A DNA stretch of 64,000 nt from Sphingomonas insulae. GTDB lineage: Bacteria > Pseudomonadota > Alphaproteobacteria > Sphingomonadales > Sphingomonadaceae. Below the pieces are notes generated by a model. It was not told the origin of the DNA, did no database searches, and was given only the letters and a program-made list of their open reading frames with translations. A program made the position numbers and the translations under genes. The stretch covers positions 1,321,001 to 1,385,000 of the forward strand of contig NZ_CP048422.1 in NCBI RefSeq assembly GCF_010450875.1, given 5' to 3'. Positions 1 through 9,017 of the stretch are shown piece by piece (position 1 is the first letter of the stretch; each line of letters opens with the position of its first letter).

Positions 1-934
1 CAAGCTGTACAGCACCTTCCTGCTGTGGCTGATGAGCGAGTTGTTCGAGCATCTGCCCGAAGTGGGCGATCCCGACAAACCGCGCCTCGTCTTTTTCTTC
101 GACGAGGCGCATCTGCTGTTCGACGAGGCGCCCAAGGCGCTGCTCGACAAGATCGAACAGGTCGTGCGGCTGATCCGGTCGAAGGGGGTCGGCGTGTATT
201 TCATCACGCAGAACCCGATCGACATCCCCGACACCGTCGCCGGCCAGCTCGGCAATCGCGTCCAGCACGCGTTGCGCGCCTTCACGCCGCGCGACCAGGC
301 GGCGGTGCGATCCGCCGCCGAGACGTTCCGCGCCAATCCCGGTGTCGACGTCGCCACCGCGATCACCGAACTGAAGGTCGGCGAGGCCCTGGTGTCGCTG
401 CTCCAGCCGGACGGATCGCCCGCGCCGGTCCAGCGCACGCTCATCACCCCGCCGGCCAGCCGCGTCGGGCCGGTCAGTCCACAGGAACGCGCGGTGATGA
501 TCCAGACCGATGCGGTCGGCGACAAATACGACACCGCCGTCGATCGCGAATCGGCGGAAGAGATGCTGGCGGCGAAGACGCAGGAGGCAGCCGCATCGGC
601 CGCAGCGGCGCGCGCCGCCGACGATGCGGAAAAGGCCGCCGCCGTGCAGGCGAAGGCGGATGCCAAGGCCGCGAAGGACGCGGTGCGGGCGGAGGCCGCG
701 CAGGCGAGGTTGGATGCGGCGGCGCAACGTGCCGCAGAGCGCGAGGCGGCCAATTCGCCATGGTCGAAGGCGGTGACATCGGCAACGCGGGCGGCGAGTT
801 CGTCGATCGGCCGGCAGGTGGCGAACGAGCTGGGCAAGCAGGTGTTCGGATCGGGATCGCGCAAGTCGTCGAGCGGCGGGCTGGTCGGTACGGTGTTGCG
901 CAGCGTGCTCGGCAACCTCATGCGCGGGCGGTGA
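1..934 (+). CDS. HerA-like ATPase, DUF853/YjgR family (5' end outside window)
   Basis: This is the C-terminal part of a P-loop ATPase of the DUF853 (YjgR, HerA-C-like) family; the reading frame is open from base 2 and the start and Walker A region lie upstream of the window. The visible part holds a Walker B-like segment ([12 protein letters not shown]), then [18 protein letters not shown], which resembles the sensor region of HerA/FtsK ATPases, and [11 protein letters not shown] further on. From about residue 175 of the visible part it becomes an Ala-rich, charged coiled-coil-like stretch, and it ends in a Ser/Gly-rich tail. The family is widespread and poorly characterised, and a role in DNA or protein translocation is only suggested by homology. 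Family assignment is firm; cellular role is not. Confidence 0.85.
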   Translation, partial: KLYSTFLLWLMSELFEHLPEVGDPDKPRLVFFFDEAHLLFDEAPKALLDKIEQVVRLIRSKGVGVYFITQNPIDIPDTVAGQLGNRVQHALRAFTPRDQAAVRSAAETFRANPGVDVATAITELKVGEALVSLLQPDGSPAPVQRTLITPPASRVGPVSPQERAVMIQTDAVGDKYDTAVDRESAEEMLAAKTQEAAASAAAARAADDAEKAAAVQAKADAKAAKDAVRAEAAQARLDAAAQRAAEREAANSPWSKAVTSATRAASSSIGRQVANELGKQVFGSGSRKSSSGGLVGTVLRSVLGNLMRGR

Positions 935-1005
935 TCGCCGGCCGCGCCAGCCTCGACAAGCCGCAGGGACGGGCGCACAACGCGTCGGTAACATGGAGCG
1001 ACAGC

Positions 1006-2220
1006 ATGTCCCTGGACGACCATAGCATCAGCGACTGGACCGCGGCCGGCGAGGCCGAACTCGACGACATCGTGACGCTGCGCCGGGCGATCCACGCCGA
1101 ACCGGAAATCGGGCTGCATTGTCCGTTGACGGTCGAGAAGATCAAGGCGGCGCTGACCGGCCTGCCGCTCGAACTGCATGAGGGATCGTCCACCACCGGC
1201 TTCGTCGCCATCCTGCGCGGGCAGGGCGGCGACAACGGCCGCACCGTGCTGCTGCGCGGCGACATGGATGCGCTGCCGATGCAGGAGGAGACCGGGCTGC
1301 CGTTCGCCAGCACGATCGACGGGCGGATGCATGCCTGCGGTCACGATTCGCATACCGCGATGCTGGTCGGCGCGGCGCGGGCGCTGTCCGCGCGGCGCGA
1401 CCGGTTGCCCGGTACCGTCATCTTCATGTTCCAGCCCGGCGAAGAGGGGCATCACGGCGCGCGCTTCATGATCGAGGACGGCCTGCTCGACATCGCCGCG
1501 CCCGACGCCGCCTTTGCCCTGCACATCACGCCGAACGCGCCCGCGGGCCTGGTGGTGACGCGCGGCGGATCGATCATGGCGTCGGCCGACACCGTGCATG
1601 CGGTGATCCGCGGCGCGGGCGGCCATGCGGCGATGCCGCACGATTGTATCGATCCGGTGCCGGTCGCGTGCGAGATCGTGACGGCGCTGCAGACCTTCAT
1701 CGCGCGGCGGATCGCGGTGACCGACCCGGCGGTGCTGTCGATCACCAAGATCGAGGCCGGATCGGCGCACAACGTCATTCCCGGCGAAGTGCGGTTGCTC
1801 GGCACGCTCAGGACCCTGTCGGAGGCGACGCGCGACACGATGCAGGCCGCGTTCCGGCGGATCGTCGAGAACATCGCCGCCGCGCATGGCGCGACGGCGG
1901 AGGCCTGGATCGACACCGGTTACCCGGTCACCGTCAACGATCCCCGCGGCGCCGCGCTGATCGAGGCGATCGCGGGCGAACTGGGCGCCGACTTCGCGAC
2001 CATGCCGCAGCCGATGATGGGGGCGGAGGACTTTTCCTATGTGCTGAAGCGCTATCCCGGCGCCTTCGCATTCCTGGGCGTCGCGCCCGCCGGCAGCGAT
2101 CCCGCGACCAACCCGCCGCTCCACAACACCCGGATGACGATCGAGGAATCGGTGATGGCGAAGGGGGTAGCGATGCATTGCGCGATCGCGACCCGCTATC
2201 TGGAGCGTGGGTTCGACTGA
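1006..2220 (+). CDS. M20D-family amidohydrolase (hippurate / N-acyl amino acid hydrolase type)
   Basis: A 404-residue zinc amidohydrolase of peptidase family M20D, which cleaves N-acyl groups from amino acids or similar amides in the cytoplasm. Metal-site motifs are in order: GDMDAL (about residues 85-90), HACGHD (109-114), PGEEGHHGA (144-152), GGHAAMPH near residue 207 and MGAEDFSY near the C-terminus. The ATG at 1006 is chosen because homology begins just after it (LRRAIHAEPEIG); the open frame continues upstream only as an out-of-frame reading of the preceding gene. The gene follows the HerA-like ATPase by 71 bp and converges on the 2OG oxygenase across a hairpin. The substrate cannot be told from sequence; hippurate, indole-acetyl-amino acids and N-acetyl amino acids are all possible. 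Confidence 0.9.
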   Translation: MSLDDHSISDWTAAGEAELDDIVTLRRAIHAEPEIGLHCPLTVEKIKAALTGLPLELHEGSSTTGFVAILRGQGGDNGRTVLLRGDMDALPMQEETGLPFASTIDGRMHACGHDSHTAMLVGAARALSARRDRLPGTVIFMFQPGEEGHHGARFMIEDGLLDIAAPDAAFALHITPNAPAGLVVTRGGSIMASADTVHAVIRGAGGHAAMPHDCIDPVPVACEIVTALQTFIARRIAVTDPAVLSITKIEAGSAHNVIPGEVRLLGTLRTLSEATRDTMQAAFRRIVENIAAAHGATAEAWIDTGYPVTVNDPRGAALIEAIAGELGADFATMPQPMMGAEDFSYVLKRYPGAFAFLGVAPAGSDPATNPPLHNTRMTIEESVMAKGVAMHCAIATRYLERGFD

Positions 2221-2226
2221 CCTTGC

Positions 2227-2250
2227 GGGCTCCCGCCTGGCCGGGAGCCC
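2227..2250. terminator. Hairpin between convergent genes
   Basis: A perfect 9-bp stem (gggctcccg / cgggagccc) with a 6-base loop lies between the convergent amidohydrolase and 2OG oxygenase genes. There is no clear T-run on either side, so it is a candidate bidirectional terminator rather than a canonical one. Confidence 0.55.
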
Positions 2251-2256
2251 CGATCC

Positions 2257-3222
2257 TCAGGCCTTGATCAGGCCGATCTCCACCAGCCGCTGATGCAGAT
2301 AGTCGTGCGCGGTGATCGGCTGCGGATAGCGGTCGGGGTGTTCCGCGCTGATCGTCTGCGGCAGCGTCTCGATCAGGAAATCGGGCGCGGGATGCAGGAA
2401 GAACGGCATCGAATAGCGCGAATGGCCGCGCCGCTCGGGCGGGGGGTTGACCACGCGGTGGGTGGTGGACGGCAGCACGTGGTTGGTCAGCCGTTGCAGC
2501 ATGTCGCCGACGTTGACGACCATCGCGCCCTCCGGTGGCTTGATCGCCAGCCAGCGGCCGTTGGCGCGATCGAGCAGTTCCAGCCCGGCCTCCTCGGCGC
2601 CGAGCAGCAGCGTGATGAGGTTGATATCCTCGTGCGCACCGGCGCGCACGCCCTCCGCATCCGCCGGGATCGGGGGATAGTGGAGCAGGCGGAGGACCGA
2701 ATTGCCGTCCTTCACGGCCGGATCGAACCAGTGCGGATCGAGCTTCAGGTGGCGCGCGATGGCGGACAGCAGGCGGTCGCCGGCACGATCGAAGGCGGTG
2801 AACAGTTCGAGGAACGTGTCCTTGAACCCCTCCGGCCGGGTCGGCCAGATGTTCGGCGACATCGTATCGGCGAAGCGGTGGCCGGCGGGCAGTTCGCGGC
2901 CGATATGCCAGAATTCCTTGAGGTCGACGTGCTTTGCGTCCTTCGCGATCTCGGTCTTGAACGGCGTGTAACCGCGCGCGCCGCCGCCGCCCTCGACGAA
3001 ATAGCCGCGCTTCTCGGCTTCCGGCAGCGCGAAGAGCTGTTCGGTCTCGCGCCATGCCCGGTCGATCAAATCCTGCGGCACGCCATGGTCGGCGACGATC
3101 GCGAAGCCGAACCGTTCGAACGATTCGCCGAACGCGGCGGCGAAGCCGTCGGGATCGCGTTCCTGATCGGCGAGGCTGAGAGTGGGAACCTGGGCGGAAG
3201 GGGAGTCGAGCATAAGGGCCAT
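2257..3222 (-). CDS. Isopenicillin N synthase-like 2OG-Fe(II) dioxygenase
   Basis: A 321-residue non-haem iron, 2-oxoglutarate-dependent oxygenase of the IPNS/gibberellin-oxidase-like group. The N-terminal DIOX_N part (FERFGFAIVADHGVP) is followed by the jelly-roll domain with the iron ligands H197 and D199 (GAHEDINLITLLL) and H255 (STTHRVVNPP), and the oxoglutarate-binding RYS motif at 269-271. The substrate is unknown; bacterial relatives often act on small metabolites. Two nearby ATGs are possible (3222 and 3213) and neither has a strong ribosome site; the longer is used. An open frame extends upstream to 3339, but it does not look conserved. The gene stands alone, convergent with the amidohydrolase. 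Confidence 0.88.
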   Translation of the reverse strand: MALMLDSPSAQVPTLSLADQERDPDGFAAAFGESFERFGFAIVADHGVPQDLIDRAWRETEQLFALPEAEKRGYFVEGGGGARGYTPFKTEIAKDAKHVDLKEFWHIGRELPAGHRFADTMSPNIWPTRPEGFKDTFLELFTAFDRAGDRLLSAIARHLKLDPHWFDPAVKDGNSVLRLLHYPPIPADAEGVRAGAHEDINLITLLLGAEEAGLELLDRANGRWLAIKPPEGAMVVNVGDMLQRLTNHVLPSTTHRVVNPPPERRGHSRYSMPFFLHPAPDFLIETLPQTISAEHPDRYPQPITAHDYLHQRLVEIGLIKA

Positions 3223-3514
3223 CCGTTTGATGAAGCGGCGGTTATAGTCCGCCCGACGCGCGCCGTCATGCGCAAGTTCCAGCGCCGGCAGCCGGCCGCG
3301 ATTCGGTGCGATCCGGGCCGCCATGCCACCGCGTCCCATCGCTTCGGCGCGGGCCGCTGCCGGTTGATCGCGGTAGCGGTATCCGCGCCCTTGTGGTCAA
3401 CGGTGTCTTGCAGGCACACACTGCGTGTCTGGGGCGCGGTGGGGCTGCGAGTCAGTACGATCTGAATAGGCCGGACCCGATCGATGCGGGGGCGGCGCAT
3501 GATGCTGGGGTCCG

Positions 3515-4669
3515 ATGATCACTTTCGCCCGTACTGCCGTTGCACTTCGTTCGCGTGTCCGCGCTCTGTTCACCACGCGCGATGTCCTGATCCACGACGG
3601 AACGTCGTTGCGCCGGATCAGCATCACCGGCCGCCGGCAAGCCGCCATCGCCGCCGTCAGCGCGATTACCATCGGATTTTCCGGCTATGGCGCGGCGCAG
3701 GCGGCACAGGTCGTCGGCCAGCCGACCGACAGCCGCATCACGCATATGGAACGCCAGATCGATGCAATGCAGGCGCGCGTGTCGACCATCCGCCAGGTCG
3801 CCAAGGTCCATGCCGAGCGGGTCGAGCAGCGGCAGGCGCTCATCACCGCCGCGCTGACCGGCAAGGGCGACGAGGCGAAGCTCGCGCTGGCGACGCTGGC
3901 GATCGATCCCACCGCCGATCGCCTTGCCGCCGACGTCGTCAAGCCGCTGGTCAAGGTCGAAGGGCGTCAGGCCGAGCTGGCCGATGCCGCGCAGGACGTG
4001 CTCGACCGCCGTCTGGCACGCACCAACGCGACGCTAAAGAAACTGGGTGTCGCCGGCCGTGTCGCCACGAGCGCCATGGGCGGCCCGATGATCGATGCCA
4101 ACGGTGCCGAGGCGCAGGCCGACCTGAAGGCGGATGCGCAGTTCCGCACGCTGTTCCAGAGCTGGAAGAAGCTCGACACGCTGCAACAGGGCGCGATCGC
4201 GATCCCGTCGGTCCAGCCGGTACAGCGCCTGCAATTCACCAGCAACTTCGGCATCCGGTCCGACCCGTTCCGCGGTACCGCGGCGATGCACGCCGGCGTC
4301 GACATTCCCGGTCCGGTCGGCACGCCGATCTACGCCACCGCCGACGGTATCGTCGACCATGCCGCGCGCCAGGGCGGCTATGGCAACATGGTCGAGATCA
4401 ACCACGGCAAGGGCATCGCGACCCGCTACGGCCATCTGTCGAAGATCCTCGTCGCGGACGGCGCGCGCGTCACGCGTGGCCAGCTGATCGCGCTGATGGG
4501 ATCGACCGGCCGTTCGACCGGGCCGCATCTGCATTACGAGGTCCGCATCGACGGTCACGCGGTGAACCCGATCCCGTTCCTGACCACCGCCGACTATTTG
4601 CTGGCGGCGCAGGATCGTGCGGTCCACGCGATCCCGGTGTCGACCGACGGCCCTGCCGCGCAGGATTGA
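3515..4669 (+). CDS. M23 family metallopeptidase (LytM-type, membrane-anchored)
   Basis: A 384-residue peptidoglycan endopeptidase-like protein. A short cytoplasmic N-terminus is followed by one hydrophobic segment (about residues 42-65). A helical, probably coiled-coil linker (about 72-180) leads to a C-terminal LytM domain of roughly 100 residues. The zinc motifs are intact: HxxxD as H259-D263 (HAGVDI) and HxH as H338-H340 (HLHYE), with the usual STGRSTGPHLHYEVR context. It should therefore be an active wall hydrolase on the periplasmic face rather than an EnvC/NlpD-type activator with lost ligands. The ATG at 3515 is used, although no strong ribosome site precedes it. The gene is isolated and followed by a strong hairpin. 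Confidence 0.9.
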   Translation: MITFARTAVALRSRVRALFTTRDVLIHDGTSLRRISITGRRQAAIAAVSAITIGFSGYGAAQAAQVVGQPTDSRITHMERQIDAMQARVSTIRQVAKVHAERVEQRQALITAALTGKGDEAKLALATLAIDPTADRLAADVVKPLVKVEGRQAELADAAQDVLDRRLARTNATLKKLGVAGRVATSAMGGPMIDANGAEAQADLKADAQFRTLFQSWKKLDTLQQGAIAIPSVQPVQRLQFTSNFGIRSDPFRGTAAMHAGVDIPGPVGTPIYATADGIVDHAARQGGYGNMVEINHGKGIATRYGHLSKILVADGARVTRGQLIALMGSTGRSTGPHLHYEVRIDGHAVNPIPFLTTADYLLAAQDRAVHAIPVSTDGPAAQD

Positions 4670-4689
4670 TCCTTACCGATGGATGTCGC

Positions 4690-4721
4690 GAAACGGGCGG
4701 AGGGTGACCTTCGCCCGTTTC
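4690..4721 (+). terminator. Hairpin after the M23 peptidase gene
   Basis: A perfect 10-bp stem (gaaacgggcg / cgcccgtttc) with a 12-base loop sits 20 bp past the stop codon of the M23 gene. The T-run is short. The rest of 4722-4929 holds no gene that I can support. Confidence 0.6.
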
Positions 4722-4929
4722 TGCGTCCGGGATCGCTGCTGCTGCGATACGCCCCCTCCGCCGGTGATGCCGCGCGGGAGAGGCACGCGGAGGAGGCACG
4801 CGGGGAAGGCAGGCGCGAACCCGTATGCCGTGGCGCCATGAAGCGGGAGCGGCGGATGGTCACCGGTCGGCGTGACGATCGATCGAGCAATCGGTTGCCC
4901 CGCCCCGGCACCGCGCCTATCTCTTCGCC

Positions 4930-5268
4930 ATGGCTACACTCGCCCCCGACATCATGCTCACTTCCGCCGCGGCCGCGCGTGTCGCGGCGATCGCCGGCAA
5001 GCAGAACAAGCCGGCCATCCTGCGCCTGTCCGTCGACGGCGGTGGATGTTCGGGGTTCCAATACAAGTTCGGCTTTGCCGATGCGCCGGACAGCGACGAT
5101 ACCATCGCCGAAACGGATGGCGTGCGGCTGGTGGTCGACAGCGTCAGCCTGGACCTCGTCCGCGGATGCCAGGTCGATTATGTCGAATCGCTGGGCGGCG
5201 CCGCGTTTCGGGTGGAAAACCCCAACGCGGCATCGGGCTGCGGTTGCGGCTCCAGCTTCGCGATCTGA
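4930..5268 (+). CDS. erpA: A-type iron-sulfur carrier (HesB/IscA/ErpA family)
   Basis: A 112-residue A-type Fe-S carrier that holds a nascent cluster and passes it to apo-enzymes. The three invariant cysteines are present: C40 in GGGCSGFQY and C104/C106 in the terminal GCGCGSSF. The length matches ErpA/IscA (107-115 residues). ErpA is preferred over IscA because the gene is not next to isc or suf genes, but paralogue identity cannot be settled from one sequence. The exonuclease III gene starts only 3 bp after the stop, so the two are almost certainly co-transcribed; the same pairing is frequent in sphingomonads, from memory. Confidence 0.92.
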   Translation: MATLAPDIMLTSAAAARVAAIAGKQNKPAILRLSVDGGGCSGFQYKFGFADAPDSDDTIAETDGVRLVVDSVSLDLVRGCQVDYVESLGGAAFRVENPNAASGCGCGSSFAI

Positions 5269-5271
5269 CGC

Positions 5272-6042
5272 TTGAAGCTCGTCACCTACAACGTCAACGG
5301 GATCAAGGCGCGGCTACCGCGGCTGATTGAGTATCTGGACGAGCAGCAGCCGGACGTCGTCTGCCTGCAGGAGATCAAGTGCAGCGACGACACCTTTCCG
5401 GCCGCCGATATCGAAGGCGCCGGCTATGGTGTCGTCTGGCACGGGCAGAAGGGGTTCAACGGCGTCGCGGTGCTGGCGAAGGGTACGGAGCCGGTGGAAC
5501 GGCAGCGTGGCCTTGCCGGCGAGCCGGAGGACGAGCACAGCCGGTACCTGGAATGCGAGGTCGACGGGCTGGTCGTCGCGTCGATCTACCTGCCCAACGG
5601 CAATCCGCAACCGGGACCCAAGTTCGACTATAAGCTGCGCTGGATGGAGCGGCTCGGCGCGCGGGCACAGGCATTGCTCGACGAGGAGGTGCCGGTGGTC
5701 CTGATGGGCGATTACAACGTGATCCCCAACGACGACGACACCTTTTCCGTTCGCGCCATGGCGGACGATGCGCTGATGCAGCCCGAAAGCCGCGCGGCCT
5801 ATCGCCGGCTGCTGGCGCAGGGGTGGACCGATGCGCTGCGCACCCGCCAGCCGAAGGGCGGCGTGTGGACCTTCTGGGACTATCAGGCCGGGGCGTGGCA
5901 GCGCGACGCGGGATTCCGCATCGACCATCTGCTGCTCAGCCCGCAGGCGGCGGATCGACTGGTCGATGCCGGTGTCGACAAGGCGTATCGCGGCCGGGAG
6001 AAGGCGAGCGATCACGCCCCGACCTGGGTTCGCCTGGCATGA
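5272..6042 (+). CDS. xthA: Exodeoxyribonuclease III
   Basis: A 256-residue AP endonuclease / 3'-exonuclease of the EEP superfamily, acting in base-excision repair. Conserved motifs are YNVNGIKAR at the extreme N-terminus, LQEIKC with catalytic E34, GDYNVIP near residue 148 and SDHAPTW at the C-terminus. The start is an unusual TTG, supported by two things: exonuclease III proteins begin with M-K-x-V-T/S-Y/F-N-x-N-G exactly as here, and it lies 3 bp after the erpA stop. It overlaps the next gene by ATGA at 6039-6042, so erpA, xthA and the outer-membrane protein gene form one transcription unit. Confidence 0.95.
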   Translation: MKLVTYNVNGIKARLPRLIEYLDEQQPDVVCLQEIKCSDDTFPAADIEGAGYGVVWHGQKGFNGVAVLAKGTEPVERQRGLAGEPEDEHSRYLECEVDGLVVASIYLPNGNPQPGPKFDYKLRWMERLGARAQALLDEEVPVVLMGDYNVIPNDDDTFSVRAMADDALMQPESRAAYRRLLAQGWTDALRTRQPKGGVWTFWDYQAGAWQRDAGFRIDHLLLSPQAADRLVDAGVDKAYRGREKASDHAPTWVRLA

Positions 6043-6830
6043 AGCGGATCGCGGCGGCGCTCCTGACGCTGGTGGCATCGCCCGCCTGGGCCGAGCAGCG
6101 CGACCTTTGCCCGGAGCGGCCGGGTCTCGATACCCCGGCCTGTATCGTCGATCGCGGTCATGTGCTGGTCGAAACCGGAATGGTGGACTGGACGCTCGAC
6201 AAGCAGCCGGATAGTCGCACCGACACGATCCTGATTGGTGACACGCTGGTGCGGGTAGGCGTTACCGACACCGTCGAGGCACGGGTGGGCTGGACCCCAT
6301 ATGGCCATGAGCGCGTTCGCGATCGCCAGACGGGAACCATCGAGCGCGTCGGGCAGAGCGGCGATGTATCGCTGGGGCTGAAGGCGTCGTTGCTGCACCC
6401 CGACGGCAGCGGCCTTGCCGTCGCTGCGTTGCCGTTCGTCACGGTGCCGGTCGGCGGCAGCCGCATCGGTGACGGTGCGGTCGGCGCGGGGTTCCTGCTG
6501 CCGATCACCTATGCATTGTCCGAAGCCGTGCAGCTGGATGCGACACCGGAGATCGATGCGCAGCCGAACGAAGACCGCGATGGCCGGCATCTGCATTACA
6601 GCGCGGCCGGCGGCGCGACGTTCAAGCTGGGCAAGGCCGTGTCCCTCGCTGCGGAGGGGCAGGTGATCCGCGACGTCGATCCCGACGGCCGTACGACGCA
6701 GGCGCTTGCCGCCCTGTCGGTTGCCTGGCAGCCGCAGGACGACTGGCAGTTCGACGTCTTCGGCGTCGCCGGCCTCAACCACGATGCGCCCGATGTCGAA
6801 CTGTCGGCAGGTATCTCGCGGCGGTTCTGA
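6039..6830 (+). CDS. Outer-membrane beta-barrel protein, 'transporter' / phenol MetA-like family
   Basis: A 263-residue exported protein. It starts with a clear Sec signal (MKRIAAALLTLVASPAWA) and continues as alternating amphipathic strands (for example GDTLVRVGVTDTVEARVGWTPY and DVSLGLKASLLH), ending in Phe (SAGISRRF) as outer-membrane barrels do. Such sequences are usually annotated as 'transporter' or MetA-pathway-of-phenol-degradation family. No substrate can be assigned. It overlaps xthA by ATGA, which sets the start. The base sequence around its stop contains a short direct repeat (tgacgccccgct at the stop and again a few bases later). Confidence 0.75.
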   Translation: MKRIAAALLTLVASPAWAEQRDLCPERPGLDTPACIVDRGHVLVETGMVDWTLDKQPDSRTDTILIGDTLVRVGVTDTVEARVGWTPYGHERVRDRQTGTIERVGQSGDVSLGLKASLLHPDGSGLAVAALPFVTVPVGGSRIGDGAVGAGFLLPITYALSEAVQLDATPEIDAQPNEDRDGRHLHYSAAGGATFKLGKAVSLAAEGQVIRDVDPDGRTTQALAALSVAWQPQDDWQFDVFGVAGLNHDAPDVELSAGISRRF

Positions 6831-6916
6831 CGCCCCGCTTATGACGCCCCGCTCTGGATCGGCGGCGGCGGCGGATGTATCGCCGTCGCCATAGACATTC
6901 GGAGACGGTTTCCATC

Positions 6917-8950
6917 ATGATCCGCAACGCGCTGTTCGCCGCCGCCCTGCTCACCGGCACCGCTGCCGTGGCCCAGGACAAGCCCGCCGGCATCGACCCA
7001 ACCGCGATCGACAAGAGCGTCAAGCCGGGTGACGATTTCGAACAATATGCCAATGGCGCATGGCGCGCCCGCACCGAAATCCCCGCGGATCGTTCGTCGG
7101 TCGGCATCTTCCTGACCGTGTCCAAGATCGCCGACGAGCGCACCGCCGCCATCGTCGCCGCGGCGGCCAAGGCCCCTGCGGGCAGCGACCAGCGTCGGAT
7201 CGCGGATTATTACGCCGGCTATATGGACACGGCCGGCATCGAGGCGCGGGGCATCGCGCCGCTGCGCCCCGCATTCGCAGAGATCGCGGGCCTGCGCGAC
7301 AAGACCGCATTGTCGCGGCTGCTGGGCGCCAACACCCGCGTCGACGTCGATCCGCTCAACGCGACGGATTTCCAGACCGGCAACCTGTTCGGCCTGTTCG
7401 TGACGCAGGCGTTCGACCAGCCGACGCAGACCGTGCCCTATGTCCTGCAAGGCGGGCTGGGCATGCCCGACCGCGATTACTATCTGTCCGATACCGCAGC
7501 GATGAAGGACGTGCGCGACGCCTATCGCGTCTATGTCGCATCCGTGTTCCGCCTTGCCGGGTTCGACCAGCCCGAGATGCGGGCCGGACGGGTGATCGAC
7601 CTGGAAACCAAGATCGCGCGGGCGCAGGTCGACCTGGTCACCAGCCAGGACGCGCACAAGGCGGATAATCCGTGGGAGGCGGCCGATTTCGCCGGCAAGG
7701 CGCCCGGGATCGACTGGGGCGCGTTCTGGCCGGCCGCGCGGCTGGGCAAGCAGCAGGACTTCGTCGTCTGGCAACCGAGCGCCATCACCGGCCTGTCGGC
7801 GCTGGTCGCGAGCGAGCCGCTGGCGGCGTGGCAGGACTGGTTGCGGTTCCATCGCATCGATACCGTGACCGCGGTGCTGCCGCGCAGCTTCGACGAGGCG
7901 AGCTTCGCCTTCTACGGCAAGGCGCTGAGCGGGACGCCGCAGCAGCAGCCGCGGGCGAAGCGCGGGCTGGATGCGGTGAGCGGCGCGCTGGGCGACGGGA
8001 TCGGCCGCATCTATGTCCAGCGGTATTTCCCGGCATCGTCCAAGGCGGACATCCAGCAGATGGTGGCGGGCATGCTGAAGGCGTTCGACCGCCGCGTCGC
8101 CGGGCTCGACTGGATGAAGCCCGCGACCAAGGCGGAGGCGCGCAAGAAGATCGAGACGATGATCGTCGGCATCGGTTACCCCGAGCGCTGGGCGGATTAC
8201 GGGGGACTGACGATCCGCGCCGACGATCCGGTGGGCAACGCCGAACGGGCGGAGCTTGCCAAAACCGAGCGCCAGCTCGCCAAGATCGGCCGGCCGGTCG
8301 ATCGCAACGAATGGTGGCTGACGCCGCAGACGGTGAATGCGCTGAACCTGCCGATGCAGAATGCGCTGAATTTCCCGGCGGCGATCCTGGAGGCGCCGTT
8401 CTATGACCCCAAGCGCGACGCGGCGGCCAATTACGGCGCGATCGGCGCGGTGATCGGGCATGAGATCAGCCACGGCTTCGACAATCTGGGGGCCGATTTC
8501 GACGCGGCGGGCCGCCTGCGCAACTGGTGGACGCCGGAGGATCTGGCGCGGTTCGAGGCGCAGGGGCAGGCGCTCGTCGCGCAATATGACGCGTACGAGG
8601 CGCTGCCGGGCCTGCACGTCAACGGCAAGCAGACGCTGGGTGAGAATATCGCCGACGTCGCCGGGCTGACCGCGGCGCTGGATGCCTATCACGCGTCGCT
8701 CGGCGGCAAGCCGGCGCCGGTGATCGGCGGGATGACCGGCGACCAGCGATTGTTCCTGTCGTTCGCGCAGACCTGGGCATCGAAGTTCCGCGACAAGGCG
8801 CTGCGCGCGCGGGTGCAGGGCGACGTGCATGCGCCGGCACGGTTCCGCGCGCAGACGGTGCGCAACCTCGATGGCTGGTATGCGGCGTTCGGGGTGAAGC
8901 CCGGCGATGCGCTGTACCTTGCGCCGGACAAGCGCGTGCAGGTCTGGTAA
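6917..8950 (+). CDS. M13 family metallopeptidase (neprilysin/PepO type)
   Basis: A 677-residue exported zinc endopeptidase of family M13. A Sec signal (LFAAALLTGTAAVAQ) precedes the conserved N-terminal motif PGDDFEQYANGAW. The zinc site is intact: HEISH at residues 515-519 and E576 in GENIADVAG, with the following D580. The C-terminus carries the conserved NLDGWYAAFGVKPGDALYL and ends in a tryptophan, like neprilysin relatives. It should degrade oligopeptides in the periplasm or outside. The ATG at 6917 is used because it directly precedes the signal peptide and has ggagac 10 bp upstream. Confidence 0.95.
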   Translation: MIRNALFAAALLTGTAAVAQDKPAGIDPTAIDKSVKPGDDFEQYANGAWRARTEIPADRSSVGIFLTVSKIADERTAAIVAAAAKAPAGSDQRRIADYYAGYMDTAGIEARGIAPLRPAFAEIAGLRDKTALSRLLGANTRVDVDPLNATDFQTGNLFGLFVTQAFDQPTQTVPYVLQGGLGMPDRDYYLSDTAAMKDVRDAYRVYVASVFRLAGFDQPEMRAGRVIDLETKIARAQVDLVTSQDAHKADNPWEAADFAGKAPGIDWGAFWPAARLGKQQDFVVWQPSAITGLSALVASEPLAAWQDWLRFHRIDTVTAVLPRSFDEASFAFYGKALSGTPQQQPRAKRGLDAVSGALGDGIGRIYVQRYFPASSKADIQQMVAGMLKAFDRRVAGLDWMKPATKAEARKKIETMIVGIGYPERWADYGGLTIRADDPVGNAERAELAKTERQLAKIGRPVDRNEWWLTPQTVNALNLPMQNALNFPAAILEAPFYDPKRDAAANYGAIGAVIGHEISHGFDNLGADFDAAGRLRNWWTPEDLARFEAQGQALVAQYDAYEALPGLHVNGKQTLGENIADVAGLTAALDAYHASLGGKPAPVIGGMTGDQRLFLSFAQTWASKFRDKALRARVQGDVHAPARFRAQTVRNLDGWYAAFGVKPGDALYLAPDKRVQVW

Positions 8951-9017
8951 CCGCGGACCCCGCTACCCACCCCCGGCGCGACGTCCTATACCCCTGCCAA
9001 AGCAACAGGGGATTGGC

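Noticed and set aside
474..785. Minus-strand open frame of 103 codons inside the HerA-like gene
   Set aside because: Arg/Pro-rich translation with no family features, and it lies fully inside a well-supported gene; typical antisense frame in GC-rich DNA.
6839..8830. Minus-strand open frame of 663 codons opposite the M13 peptidase
   Set aside because: Its translation is a His/Arg/Leu-rich shadow of the metallopeptidase codons; the plus-strand gene has signal peptide and zinc motifs.
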